DNA of 64,000 nucleotides from Oscheius onirici (GCA_932521025.1 OW051469.1:8382398-8446397), one strand, 5' to 3'. Counted from the first letter of the stretch, positions 12,631 to 23,761 are shown. Translations and numbers: made by a program. Notes: generated by a model not told the origin, from the letters alone.

Positions 12631-15117
12631 ATGCGTGTGATCACGTTCCTGACCACGGTAATTGTGGTCGTGACCTCATTTGCGATTCGCCGCCACGCCA
12701 ATTCGGTGGACGACGACCCGTTGAGGTACGTCTTCGATGAGTTGGAGAGCCAGATTGAGCAGCTTGAACATAGGGTTCACGGCAATCTCACCGGTGACAT
12801 TGCTCTTCGCGTCAACGACAACGGAATGAAGTATCTCGTTCAGGTGAGTACGTTACAGTAATCTAAGACGCTCAAAGGACGTACAATTTTTGAGCCGCGC
12901 TTTTTGTGAATAGCGCAGTCGGTTAGATGACAGTCTTCAGTCCTCAGGGTGATCAGGGTTCAATCCTCCACGAAAGCCATTTTTTGAATTTTTATAGAAT
13001 GTTCGGGAACGTTTCCGTTTTCAGCAATTGATCACATCAATCCGCCATGATGCCAATCGTCATGCTCCTACTACAATCAGCACAGCTTACCATGGCATGA
13101 AACTCACCATCGAAAGTATTCAAATTACCACTTTCAATGCTCCTACAATACATTTTGAGGTGGGTGGAAGCTGGAGAATGCAGTAACCTATCTTTTGCAG
13201 AGCGATGACTCTTTCCTGAAGATTATCTTGAAGGGCGGTAGAGCCAACTTGTTGGGACAGTACACGGCTAAATATCGAACACAGAGAGAGGGACAGATGG
13301 ACGTCACTCTGGAGGATATTGATGCTGAGATTGAGGTGGATCTGGGGGAGAGGAAAGTCTCGGTGAGTTTTTGAAACATACTGTAATCTGAATGGGACAG
13401 ACTCAAAAGTTCCGAAGTCCAATCCCCTTCCTGTCCTTTGACCCTCTCTCTGCACAGTCGCCCTACCGTGCTCTGTGACCTTCCGACAACAAGCCCTAAG
13501 GCGATTTTGGGGCTTTTGCATCACAATGCTCTTATACCCGTGACGAAACGCATTCCTTCCATTTTTTTCGACAGTCATCAACATTTTTTTTCTTCCAGAT
13601 CGATGATGTCAAGTGTAGCCACAGTATCGGAGTGGCTGAAGTCAAACTGACACCAGTACTACCGACTCAAATCTCACAACAGCTAAAGGACGAGTTGATT
13701 GAGAGAATTGCTGCCAAGATCTGTCCGAGTCTGAAGAACTACCTACTGAAGATAGTCAGGATGGCGAAGAAGGCGGTCCGGATCGAAGAGCCAATCCAGG
13801 TACAGTAGTCTGTCTGCCTCTGTCTTCTTCTGACCGTTTCTGACAGAGTACAGTAATACCTTCAGGATGACGACAGTATTGTCAACCTGATCCCTCACAA
13901 CATTCTGGCAGCTACAGTCAGTGACAAAGGAGCCGAGATTGTTTTTGAACGAAGCAGTGGCAGTCATCACAACATTCTTCCTCCCAGAGAGGTAGTCGAC
14001 TGAATACCGTATTACCAATGTGTTCAGAGCTTCTCAATGGGATCAGTCACCATCAGTGCTGCCTATACCAACGACTTCCTCTTCGATCTGGCCGAGAAGG
14101 GCGACATCATCTTTCATATGGACCGCATTCCTCAGATCCAGCAGCAGTTGAGACTCAAGTGTGAGGACGACAGTCTCTGTATTGGAACTGTCGCAAAACT
14201 GCCGGGAGCTGTAGATGGAACTGGTTCGTATTCTACAGTAACCCAAAACTAAAGATTTTAGGTCATCTCGAGGCTAAAGCCATCGTGGCTCCGAAACTTG
14301 AAGTCCACAACGGTGTAGCTCTTCTGAAGTGGAAACTTTTGACTACTATGACCTATTTCAATACACTGATCGGAAGAAGAGCCAAGTATCTTCAGTTCAA
14401 TCAGGACATCTTGCTCAATGTCGAAGATTTGAAGTTTGAGGCGGCAGAAGAGGAGGGACGGTACAACTGGAAGGCTACTTACAAAATTTTGAAACTTGAG
14501 GTTCGTTTTGGGGTAAAAGAAATCAATCAAGTCGCTACATGAAAGCTTTTATACTGAATCCAAGACCACCACTTTACAGTCAGATTTAGGCCCGATTGAA
14601 TAATTTTCGAGCTTAGTGATGTTCTGCAAAGTTGTAGATTTTAATCCGCTCTACAACTTTGTAGAACATCGAAAAGCTTAAAAATCCTTTCTTGACACCG
14701 AATTTGTCGCGACATTATTGTACTCTTCCCTGAAAAAGTCCATGTTTCCTCTTCCTGTGACACGTTTATGGCCTCACTCTCTTGTCTTATCAGACGGCGT
14801 TAATTCACACCAAAGGTGTTTGTCGAAGTACTTATCAGCTCTATCTTATGACATTCCTCACATTCCAGGTCTCGCGTGTCGCCACATACTTTGACGAAGT
14901 CGAGCCGTTAGCAGGGATCGTTCCCTCGGTCATGGAAAATAACCGGGAAGAGATTGAACAGCTAATCAACGACCATCTGACAGCCATGATTCCTGTCCAG
15001 CTAAACAGCCATATCCATCTGCTTTGGGAAGCTACCCAGTACCAGGAAAACCAGCTGACTTTCGAGTTCAACTTCAGGACGGACCGAAAACTTTTTCCCA
15101 GCTTTGGTTTTTCTTAA
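12631..15117 (+). CDS. Secreted BPI/LBP-type (TULIP) lipid-binding protein, candidate
   Basis: Eight exons (12631-12843, 13025-13159, 13201-13362, 13599-13799, 13866-13991, 14028-14223, 14262-14500, 14869-15117) close in phase and give 506 residues. The protein starts with a signal peptide (MRVITFLTTVIVVVTSFA). The middle resembles the N-terminal barrel of BPI/LBP/CETP proteins: alternating strands (DVTLEDIDAEIEVDL), then Cys176 and Cys212 about 36 residues apart flanking an amphipathic helix, like the conserved disulphide of BPI. A second half of similar size fits the two-barrel layout. Such proteins bind lipids or lipid-like microbial products outside cells. A TTTCAG eight bases before the ATG is a likely trans-splice site. 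The gene structure is secure; the family call rests on pattern and spacing and is moderate. Confidence 0.7.
12908..12977 (+). repeat. tRNA-derived element in first intron of the TULIP-like gene
   Basis: It contains TAGCGCAGTCGGTTAG (a good A box) and GGGTTCAATCCTC (a good B box) about 40 bases apart. The acceptor stem does not close, so a working tRNA is unlikely. It is in the sense orientation of the host gene. Confidence 0.6.
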
Positions 15118-15419
15118 CTTAAAAAAAGGAAACCAAGAGAGAGAGAGAGCTTTGACATATCTCACACAATGAAAATCATAATATTGATCTCGAAGAGAAG
15201 AAGATATTGATCTCAATAAAGCGTTCATTATTATCTCTGAAATGTGTGTGCTGACTTGGCTGGAATTCGCCGTCTTCGATGACAGATCTGTGTTTCCGAC
15301 GCAGTTCGGCGTGCGCGAGCGTCTTCCTATTTTAGGCATGCAATCCATCATCAGCTGCCTATTCCCGTGCCCCAACTAACAGTTTCGCATTGTCTCTTTT
15401 GTGGGGACATAGGATTCAC

Positions 15420-15880
15420 TGAGCTGTGTATGTTACACGAGATCTTTATCAATAGACGGATCCCTCTTAGCCAGAAGAGAAAACTATACAAGATGCATGT
15501 CGAGCCGTGTCTGTTGTATGCTTTCGAAACATGACCTACCCGACAAGCCGATTTGACCAAACTGAAAACGACTAAGCGAAGAGATAATGGGAGTTACTCT
15601 GCTGGATCGAAGAAACAACAAATGGTTAGAAGATTAAATTACCCGACATCAGAAAGGATTTGGTCAAAAGAAAATGGCTATGGGCGAAGAAAGTATGTCA
15701 AATTATAGGTGGACGAAGTGTCTGGTAGAATGGAGACTTTGAAAACGAAGAAGAATGTCTGAACGACTAGCAACCAGATGGAGAGACAATTTTGTAGATC
15801 GACTGGGAGAGGTCTGGACGAGGACAAAAGCCGATCACTGGAGAACCTGCATGTCACGACATGTAGCAAATATACGATTA
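15420..15880 (+). mobile_element. Decayed 3' end of a non-LTR retrotransposon (reverse-transcriptase tail)
   Basis: Translation shows the conserved C-terminal part of endonuclease/reverse-transcriptase polyproteins, broken by frameshifts and stops: KRKLYKMHVEPCLLYAFET, then RRIMGVTLLDRRNNK, then DIRKDLVKRKWLWAKKV, and finally RWRDNFVDRLGEVWTRT with HWRTC. These match the usual order after the RT fingers/palm (KR-lf...V-P-LLYG-ET; LGV--RDR-RN; R-RW-GH; TRWRDD). At least three reading frames are needed, so it is a fossil. The full-length upstream RT and endonuclease are absent. Confidence 0.75.
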
Positions 15881-16074
15881 TTGTGAATAAGTCTTAAATT
15901 TTAAATTTATAAAATTCACTAGCGTACCCATGAGTTCTGAAGGGAACGGGGAAAAAATCAAACTTGGTTTCCTAGCTCCAGTGCCATGAAAAAGGACATT
16001 TGGTCGACTATCTACAACGAACAAAAAATACCAGCGAATTTTCATTTAGACCTTTCTTTTGCTGCCAGCTCTGT

Positions 16075-16690
16075 CTACTTGGCATCACTGGACGATCCCT
16101 GGCTTAGCGTACTTCCTCCGACCTTGGACTCGTTGACCTTTGGTCTCTTGCTCCTGAGGGACGTCTTGACGAAGTCTTCGCTCTTCTGTCCTGTCGGCAG
16201 AATCTCCTTTGCCGTCTTGATCGAGCTGTCCTTCTGCGTCTCCTGAAGCGGCAAACTCGTCTCGTTGGTCATGACCATGCTGCGCGTCTTGTCCAGATTC
16301 AGAAGTCGACTGATGACATCCTTGTTCATGAGCGGATTGTCGCCCTCTTCGATTGAGTGCAGATCCGTCTTCTCCGGCTCCTTCTCCGAGATGCAAGTTC
16401 CAAACTCGAGATTGCTTTCCTTGGCCAGTTCCGTCTTCTCGGCGTCCGTCTTCAGCTCCGTCGGCGTCGTCGGCAAGACGTCCGACTTTTTCGGGGCTGG
16501 TAGAACTACCGCCTTCCTCAGACCGTCTGTCGGCTTCGTCATTTTCTTCTGAAAAACAGACTTCATTACTGAAAATCAAGGAAAGACATACCGACTGCGG
16601 CTCCACTTCGCTTTGGGTCTTCTTGTTCTTCCGGCAGCCGAGAAGGGTGACGAAGAAAAGGGTCGGGACGAGCAGCCATGGTGGGAACAT
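16075..16690 (-). CDS. Small putative membrane-anchored protein, unknown function
   Basis: Two exons (16690-16592 and 16548-16075) close in phase and give 190 residues. The N terminus (FPPWLLVPTLFFVTLLGC) is a signal peptide or signal anchor. Because it is followed at once by basic residues (RKNKK), a single-pass anchor is likely. The rest is hydrophilic, rich in Lys, Glu, Ser and Thr, with no recognised domain and probably largely disordered. I recognise no family. Clean splice sites and the consistent frame argue that it is expressed. It sits between the retrotransposon remnant and a fast-evolving cluster of small secreted or membrane proteins. Confidence 0.65.
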
Positions 16691-16935
16691 CCTAGAAGAG
16701 TGACTTCGAACTCTGCCCTATCAACTTGTCAAAGTGTTGTTGGATTACCAGTTATAGAAATCTTAAGAAAAGGTAATTAACTTTTTTGGATTACATTTCC
16801 AAGAGAACTTTTCCTATAAAGTCACATGAAAAGAAAGACGATTGTCTCGTCTGTCCCGTCCCATCTGATCTTCCAATCCTCCAGTGTTTCGATGTTTTTT
16901 CACCAGTCTAGACGCTGCTCTCACCATTGTGGGGA

Positions 16936-17092
16936 AGATCTGTCTGGCTTTAATGAGCGATCGTCTCTATGAATTCTCTGATTTTCCTTCAAGATTGCAT
17001 TCTCTTCCGCAGCTCTCCACCCTCTAACAACTTCTTTTCAGATGGGAGATCTCAAGTTTGTCTCTCTCTTCTTGTTCCTAGTGGACCGAGTC
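16936..17092 (+). pseudogene. Duplicated 5' end of the 19822 secreted-protein gene, truncated
   Basis: This stretch matches 19717-19873 closely: CTGTCTGGCTTTAATGAG, the pyrimidine-rich leader, CAACTTCTTTTCAG and the start codon with MGDLK. The copy continues only to the end of the signal peptide (FVSLFLFL) and then loses similarity; no continuation with good coding signal follows. It is a promoter-plus-first-exon duplicate, either a dead fragment or a donor of promoter and signal peptide to the next locus (18130). Confidence 0.65.
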
Positions 17093-18129
17093 AAGTTAAT
17101 TAGCAAGTGCGTAGACTTTGATTATTTTTGACTGGGGATGGTTTCCAGACAGTAGAGAATCAAGTGGGTTATAAATAGGGGAAAGAGTTCAAGGGGGTTT
17201 CTACTATACCTTCAGCTCCAACGGGGCGATGTCACAACTGGAGAACATGGCTAGAGGAGAACAGGAGCACATGGAAATAGTGACAGGTAGATCAGCAGGG
17301 ATATGCACACGGAAATTACACGAAGGGATACAGGGACGACAGGAGGGAAAAATTAGATGAAAGGGGGCGATGAGGACAGCGTAAATGGTAGAGAAGGAAA
17401 AAAAGCAAGTGCGCGAAGGGTTCTTATGACATTGGTAGTTTCTTACCGGGGTATGTGACTGGAACAGAGTGACAAGGGGAGAAGGGAAGGGACAGTTGGG
17501 CTGAGACTCATTAAAGCTAGGGACTTCAGGTCCTACATTTTGAAATTAGACTTGGGAGGGAGTGGGTTCCAATTTCGGTAGTTTTTTTGGAAGGTCAGGG
17601 AGAGTGACTGGAGGAAAGTAACAAAGAAGGAGTGAAAGGGAAACTGGAGCAGAGGGTCCGAGAAAGAAATTATAGGAGAAGACAAGAAATTTTTAGCCCT
17701 GGAAGGGCGGTGCTATCTTTGTGAACTTGTAAAGTGTCGGAGAAACCGAGGCAATAAAAAGAAAAAATTGAGAGCTGGATGGAAACAGAGAGGGGCAGAC
17801 GGAGTTGCGGCTCTCTGCTACAGTCCTCTCAATTCACGTGTCCTGTTTCAGTTGTATCCATCCTCTATTCTCACCCTAATACTGTCAACCGTCTTGACTT
17901 TTCTGCTCAACGGAATATCAGGTTTATTACTCTGATCTTCCTGTCGCGCTCCTCCAATTTTCGGTGTTTCTTTGCCATAGACAAAGGGAGTTTTTGTTCT
18001 CTGCGACAATCTATCCAGTATAGAGACTGCACTGTTAGAGAACATGGAGACAGTGACTCGGAGGTGCCATTTCTGTTCGGCATCAAAGGTTCGTCTCCTC
18101 CCCGTTTCCCACAAGTAGATCAACTTCAG
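17093..18129. other. Purine-rich spacer, no gene recognised
   Basis: The plus strand is strongly purine-rich (GGGA/AGGA runs) from about 17150 to 17790, with no long frame. A short upstream exon of the 18130 locus may be hidden here but I could not fix it. Confidence 0.4.
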
Positions 18130-18930
18130 TTCCCCTCCTGCTGTTTCTCTTGGCCTGTGCTGCAGTCAATGCCGCCTCATCGTCTACTACTCTCAATGGC
18201 TCCACAGGAGGCACTGCAGCACAGAAGACGATCAAGACTACTATGACTACAAAGGCCACGACTGGAACCTCGACAGTGCCGACTACGGAAGACGGTCCTT
18301 CGACGACTCTTGTGACCGACGATGCCAAGAAGAGACTGGCCAAGAAGAGACGGAGAAGAATGATATCCTCTTCTACGGTTTGCTAGGAGGCTGCCTTTTC
18401 GGGATCTTGGCCAGTCTCGTCTTTGTCATGCAGAAGAAGCTGAAGACGCCTGAAGATTCTCCAGACGACAGGATGACCGTCGGCGGAAACTCAGACGACA
18501 ATCGGCAGCCGATGAGTTTCTTGGAGAAACTTCTGCGAGTGTTTGAAGCCGGGCTTTGTCATCGACAGCACGAGTCTTCGGGGTGTGGCCACAAAGGATT
18601 ATCAAAAGAAGGAGGCCAGAAACGTCTGGAATTCATTTTCGATGGTGAGTATTTTCATTGCTTTTTTGGAAACTAGCTTCACGGCCCTCCCCGAAATGGA
18701 TCACTGGAAGCCATGGCTCACAGGAGCTCACCGAACTCTGGCTAGATGCTAAAAATAAATACCTCAGTGCCATGGGTCAGCTAGCCCCTCAAGAAGTCGA
18801 GGAGGCAGAAGAAGACGATGAGAAGACGAATGAGAAGTATCCCGGACTCAATAAAGTGAAAAACTCTGCTATTGGTATCCGAGATAGACAAGAAAATCAA
18901 GGGGTAAAAATGGGAGGGGAGGGAGAATAG
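18130..18930 (+). CDS. Putative Thr-rich single-pass membrane protein, with frame conflict
   Basis: After an acceptor (CTTCAG, ending 18129) one frame reads PLLLFLLACAAVNA, a classic signal peptide, followed by a Thr/Ser-rich mucin-like stretch (KTTMTTKATTGTSTVPTT) up to about 18350. A different frame, open over the same stretch, then gives a strong transmembrane helix (GLLGGCLFGILASLVFVM, then KKLK) and an acidic tail. This frame crosses an intron in phase (18643-18674) and stops at 18930. A mucin-like ectodomain, one helix and a cytoplasmic tail would make a coherent type I protein if the frames were joined. The shift falls in the AAGAAGAGAC repeat around 18325-18360. This may be an assembly indel, a mutation, or a real reading of only one frame. 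The first exon is not identified. Confidence 0.4.
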
Positions 18931-19821
18931 CCTGGAATAGCAATTTAGACGTTTTCTCGGAGGCAGAAAGTTAGACTATTTAGCAGGGACTGAAGGGTAA
19001 GGGAACTGAAGACTAAACAAGACACACAGAGGGACAGGAATATAAGAAAAGAATCACTTTTCTTATTTTTAACAATGGTTTTTGTACTAAAAGTTGATGC
19101 CGCCGCTGTTTACTTTAATCGTTACTCTTGTCAGTTTCAGAAGACGAGCTTGGCCGGCGAAAGTTCGAGTATTCAAATGACAGATGTAGAGAGATTATGG
19201 TCTTGCCCTCAGAGATCAGAAGCTGGCCTGTTTACTGTTTTTCCATTAAATATATTTCCGCTTATCTGTTTTGCATATAAGGCTTTGCAATAAAACTGTT
19301 ATTACGCAGAATGAACGAAGAAGAGATCATTTTTGTCAACCCTGAACATTTAGACTCTAGAGGACAGCTGAGGCAAGGTAAAACCTATCTATGTACATAG
19401 GTAACTGACCGGATGGCTCTCGGTCGACATAGAATTTCTTCACGAGCTGTACACGTTTTTGGCAACTTTTGTAAGATTGCTGACCGATCAGATGGTCCAT
19501 TTCGAAGAGTTTCAAGTTGTGAGTGAGCAGACAGCTGAAAAAAAAACGCCATGTCTGTTCTTCTGATCCGATCAGCCAAGTTACAATCCAATGTCTTGGT
19601 CATTCTTGTTTTTGAGAGAGATAGATTTACAGAGCTCTGATCTGATCTTTTTACTCGTTGTTTTGTTGTTTCTTCACTAGTTTGGTAGCCGTTCCTACGC
19701 CTCCAATGGCATGAAGAATCTGTCTGGCTTTAATGAGATATCATCCCTTTAAATTCTTTGATTTTTCGTCCAGATTTCATTCTCTTCCGCTGCTCTCCAG
19801 CCTCCAACAACTTCTTTTCAG
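18931..19821. other. Spacer and promoter of the 19822 gene
   Basis: No coding exon seen. From about 19717 the sequence duplicates that at 16936 and leads into CTTCTTTTCAG directly before the ATG, taken as a trans-splice acceptor. Confidence 0.45.
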
Positions 19822-20424
19822 ATGGGAGATCTCAAGCTTGTCTGTCTGTTCCTGCTGCTGGCAGCCGGAGCGTGGTGTATTGATCCCGAGTTTGAGCCAA
19901 AAACTGAGATGAGCACCGAGGAGGCGACCTACTTGAAGGAGACCTTTGCAAACATCGAAAAAGCTTTCAATACTGATGCTAAAGCCGTTAGAAAGGTCTC
20001 ATTTCAAATGATACTAAATGATACTGTGTTCCAGATTTTTTCTAAGAAGGAGGACGTGATAATCTCGACTGAATCTTTGTTCGATGACATTACTAAGAAA
20101 TTCAGACGCAATCGCAAAAAAACTCGCAAAACTAAAAACACCGGTAGCTTGGAGGATTGGTTCAAGGACATGAAGAAGCTCGGATACGGGAGATCTAAGG
20201 TAGTGAAGAGTCATTGACACTATACATAGAAAAGTTTTCAGTGGGAAGGAACTAGAATCGACTCTGCAGGATCTATTTATGGCAATGTCAAGTTCATTGG
20301 AGAAACGAAGAGCTTGGGCTATTGCGAAGTTAAATTGCGGACGACTTATGTCGGTAAACCGTGGCCACTTGATGGCATGCATATAGATTGCCCTACCCGA
20401 TTTCCGCCAGAGTATTATGAATGA
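19822..20424 (+). CDS. Secreted protein of unknown function (186 residues)
   Basis: Two exons (19822-20199 and 20242-20424) close in phase. Residues 1-19 (MGDLKLVCLFLLLAAGAWC) form a clear signal peptide. The mature part begins with an acidic segment and an amphipathic stretch (EEATYLKETFANIEKAF), has a very basic patch (FRRNRKKTRKTKN), and ends with a domain holding two cysteines (GYCEVKL, HIDCPTRF) that could form a disulphide. I recognise no family. The start follows TTTTCAG directly. The 5' end of this gene, including upstream sequence, is duplicated at 16936-17092. Confidence 0.75.
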
Positions 20425-20805
20425 AGTTATGAAGTGTCAAAGACAGAGAAATGTTGACAAGGGAAAAAACAGCGAGAAGAACACCAGAGACAATGCGGTT
20501 TTTCGACTTGATCTGATCAACTCACAGCTTGTTGATTCTGGGTTGATGAGCTGCGCTGCGCCGCGCTGCGCTTTCACCAATTTCTTCGACTAAACACATT
20601 TTAAACATATTCCCGAGAGACTCATAAAAATGGAATCAAACTTTCTTCATTTTTTGCACCGCAGTCTAATCTTTAACCGAATGCGCTAAGCGGAAAAGTC
20701 GGAGAACTTTCTTAAACAGTTCTTTCAAGCTGATATATATTCAGACTAAAACTTTTCTTTAACAAACTAAATGTTTATTTCTTTATTTAAAAATGTTTAT
20801 TTCAT

Positions 20806-22094
20806 TCACAAAACATTGCTATGTATAGTCTGAGAAAGACCATCTGGAACAATCTTCCTTCTGAACAGGAGCCACTTGGCTTTTTTCCTGTAAGTGTCCA
20901 TAAAAATAAAGATCACGATAGGTTCCAGTAGTGGAGTACAGGCATACATTGTCCCAAAGTAACGCTCATAGCCGTTGACACTGTAGCCAAAAATGGCACA
21001 GGACATAATGAGAGTCGATGGAACGGAGGTGAAGAACATTGGGACCAGTAGCTGAAAATTCTCTATTAGTTTTACTCGTTGTAATCTGATTCGCAAAAAG
21101 ACAAAAATATTTACGCCGGCGGGCATTAAACTGGGGTCATACTGACTGCAGACGGACCTCTTACCGACTGCGCCATTCAAACGCAATCGAGTGCGTATAC
21201 TGTACCATATTTGAAGCCAGGGAAAAATCTCAAACTAACCTGTAGCATGAGCATCGTGAAAATCCTCCACTGAACTCTCTTCCCAGATTCTGAAGACTCA
21301 AATGACGTCTTCAACGTATAGCCCGTTCGAATAGCACAATAGAATATGATGGCTACTGCGATCCAGACACAGACTGCGTAGATCAGAACGACTGGAACAC
21401 CTCCCATGTCCAAATGGTCTCCAGACTTTAGATTGACACAAAAGTAGAAGAAGGCGTCTGATAAGATTCTTCCAGTGGACTTTGTGAAATCAGCTCCGTG
21501 CTGTTCTACACAAATGTCTGAAGGAGCAGCTCCCGTACAGATTGTAACACTCAACAGGATGAGAACAAAAAGACAGGGACTCCCGAAAGCGATGACGTGT
21601 TTCTTGTTCATGTTCTGAAGGACGGTTGGACTGAAAATTGGTTCAATTTCGTAAAATATCAAACTCACTGACAGACGATGAGGTGCCTATAGATGAAGGA
21701 CGCTGTCAAGACGAGAAAGACTTCGAGGAAGAGGATGGAATAGGCAAAGATGAAGAGGAAACTCAGAGGATAGGGGAGAATACCGAGACGGTCGTAGAAA
21801 ACCCAGGCGTTGTCGCTGACCACAAAAGTCTGAATTCTTTCTGTCAGTCAGTGTGTCAGTGTGTCAGTGTGTCAGTCTGTCCCTTTGTCTCTCAGAATCT
21901 ATTCTCACCGCAGCAGTGCCCACATGACACAATCCGAGAACAGCGGAAGAGGAAGTATACAACAGTAGGAGATACTTGTAGTGTCCAATAGCCTCATTTT
22001 TGGACACAAAGATGATCAAGGAGAGAAACGAGTTCAGAACAAAGCCAAGAGTACTACTGGCCAGTTGAAAGCAGAGTAGATAGAGAACGGCCAT
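20806..22094 (-). CDS. Nematode seven-transmembrane chemoreceptor (Str/Srj/Srd-like)
   Basis: Four exons (22094-21909, 21829-21669, 21630-21240, 21051-20806) close in phase and give 327 residues, typical of nematode serpentine receptors. Seven hydrophobic segments can be seen: SSTLGFVLNSFLSLIIFV, YLLLLYTSSSAVLGL, FLFIFAYSILFLEVFLVLTASF, VIAFGSPCLFVLILLSVTIC, PVVLIYAVCVWIAVAIIFY, LLVPMFFTSVPSTLIMSCAI and LLEPIVIFIFMDTYRKK. The last one with EPIVIF and a basic end fits the TM7 pattern of the str/srj/srd superfamily. These receptors act in sensory cilia and couple to G proteins. Subfamily assignment is uncertain. Intron 3 contains a tRNA-derived element (21116-21181) in the gene's orientation. 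It is close to small secreted-protein genes. Confidence 0.8.
21116..21181 (-). repeat. tRNA-derived element in chemoreceptor intron 3
   Basis: On the minus strand it has TGGCGCAGTCGGTAAGAG (A box) and CCAGTTTAATGCCC (weak B box), separated as in a tRNA. It shares the core TGGCGCAGTCGGTA with the element at 25559, so the two are probably related copies. Confidence 0.6.
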
Positions 22095-22314
22095 TTTCTA
22101 GGACAGGAGGAAGTTGTTTCTCATATGTTGACGTCTGGGTGTAGATTTTCAAATCACTTGGGATCTTTTTCTCTTTCTGAGTATATTGGTTTAGAGATCA
22201 GATTTGTGATGAGCAGAAAGTCTTCACACCCCGCACATTTCAAAGGTAAGGACTAATAAAAACGAAACAGAGTGTTTTCAAACATTTCTTTATTCTAACT
22301 AGAGTATCGTACAA

Positions 22315-22725
22315 TTACTTATCGCCGTCTTCATAAATTTTCGCATTGTTGGCCGGGACCTGGACCTCCTTCTTGCAGAACTTGTTCGTGTGGAGAGCGA
22401 ACTGCAAGGCTCGTCTTCCAGTCACCTCAATCTTCAGAGGGCGCGTGAGCGTTTTCAGACTGATCTGAGTGACAACCAGAATGGCACACATGCCATCTCT
22501 CTTCGTCCCGACGAAGCAGCTGGTAGTCTTACAAGCCGTCACTTCTTGCTTCAGATTGATCGTGATCCAGTCGTGTTTCCAGGACTTTCTCATGACCAGG
22601 TAGCCGTCGTCTGTGATGTTAATTTCGTGGCTCCTGAAGGTACAAAACATCTTGGAGATGTTGTTCCGCTTGTAGAACTTCACGTTGCCTCTTCCAGTCA
22701 TCACGATTCCAGCAGCAGAGTCCAT
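22315..22725 (-). CDS. Hypothetical 136-residue protein
   Basis: An uninterrupted frame with good codon structure gives 136 residues with four cysteines (MFCTFRSH, TACKTTSCF, NKFCKK). It alternates hydrophobic and polar residues as in a beta-rich domain (YLVMRKSWKHDWITINLKQEV) and has no signal peptide from the first ATG. The same frame stays open for about 40 bases upstream to an acceptor-like TTTTCAAG, so a 5' exon may exist. I recognise no family. It is next to a small secreted-peptide gene on the same strand. Confidence 0.5.
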   Translation of the reverse strand: MDSAAGIVMTGRGNVKFYKRNNISKMFCTFRSHEINITDDGYLVMRKSWKHDWITINLKQEVTACKTTSCFVGTKRDGMCAILVVTQISLKTLTRPLKIEVTGRRALQFALHTNKFCKKEVQVPANNAKIYEDGDK

Positions 22726-22837
22726 GGCGAAGAATTTTTGTACTTTGTTTCGCGTCTGTTCATATAGCCTTGAAAATTACTTTTTGTACGTAACTTTTTT
22801 TAGTTTCGCTTCAAATAAAAAGAAGCTTTTAAAAATT

Positions 22838-23157
22838 TCATTTATTGGAAGTGTCTGGCAAAATAGATGGAGAGAGTTCAAGACGACGCATCCGTGTTAC
22901 AGGAAAATCAGATGGCAAGTCTGGTGCCAAGACTGAATCCCATCCCTGAATAGTTTTATGTGAGAGACAGAGAGAGTCTGAACTGACCTGATTGAAAGAT
23001 TTCACAGCTGGACTCTCATGGAAAGACGACCGGTCCGTAAACTTCCTAACAATGATGAAGAAGCTGTCAGTACCTGTATAATCTCTCACTCAAAGACATC
23101 AGTCCCGAACTTACCCAAGACTAAAACGGAGACCAATATGAGCTGACCGACATGCAT
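22838..23157 (-). CDS. Small secreted peptide precursor, 78 residues
   Basis: Three exons (23157-23115, 23073-22988, 22945-22838) with canonical GT/AG sites close exactly in phase. The first exon encodes a signal sequence (MHVGQLILVSVLVLG). The mature part is short, with paired basic residues (VRKF, then MRRLEL) and no cysteines, and ends SILPDTSNK. The AATAAA overlapping the stop codon could serve as the poly(A) signal. An acceptor-like TTGCAG lies 13 bases upstream of the ATG. No family is recognised. The size, signal peptide and basic pairs fit a peptide-hormone or effector precursor. The gene ends only about 20 bases from an assembly gap. Confidence 0.6.
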
Positions 23158-23179
23158 GAGAAGTGGCCTGCAATTAGTT

Positions 23180-23379
23180 NNNNNNNNNNNNNNNNNNNNN
23201 NNNNNNNNNNNNNNNNNNNNNNNNNNNNNNNNNNNNNNNNNNNNNNNNNNNNNNNNNNNNNNNNNNNNNNNNNNNNNNNNNNNNNNNNNNNNNNNNNNNN
23301 NNNNNNNNNNNNNNNNNNNNNNNNNNNNNNNNNNNNNNNNNNNNNNNNNNNNNNNNNNNNNNNNNNNNNNNNNNNNNNN
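23180..23379. other. Assembly gap (200 N)
   Basis: Exactly 200 undetermined bases. The round number suggests a scaffold gap of unknown or estimated true length. Confidence 1.
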
Positions 23380-23761
23380 GACCACTCGACCACCTTGTAT
23401 GAAAGGAAAAGAATCGGTGATTACTTTGGACGAAAATAGGAGCGAGTATGTTGACGAACGTCGAGTTATAGAGGTGGCGTAAGAGGCTTCATTACAGAAG
23501 ATGTCCAGTCATATTGGATAGGTTGATAGGAGAAAATAGCAAGATGGAATGAGGTGGGGATCAAATCCTGGAACACAGAACGAACCGAACTATTGCCTTG
23601 GATTTTTCTCAAACTTAACTAATCGTAAGAACAATAGAAACTGACACGGTACAGAGCTGGTGTCACCGCCTTAGAACCAAAACACTGGACAATTCTCAAA
23701 CTACAGTAACCTGGCAATTATTTCCAGCCAAAAGTTACAATAATCTTGAGCTTGAGTTAGT

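Noticed and set aside
16085-16703. Longer alternative frames over the 16075-16690 gene on both strands
   Set aside because: The two-exon reading has canonical splice sites and gives an N-terminal anchor plus a continuous hydrophilic tail; the others are shadows.
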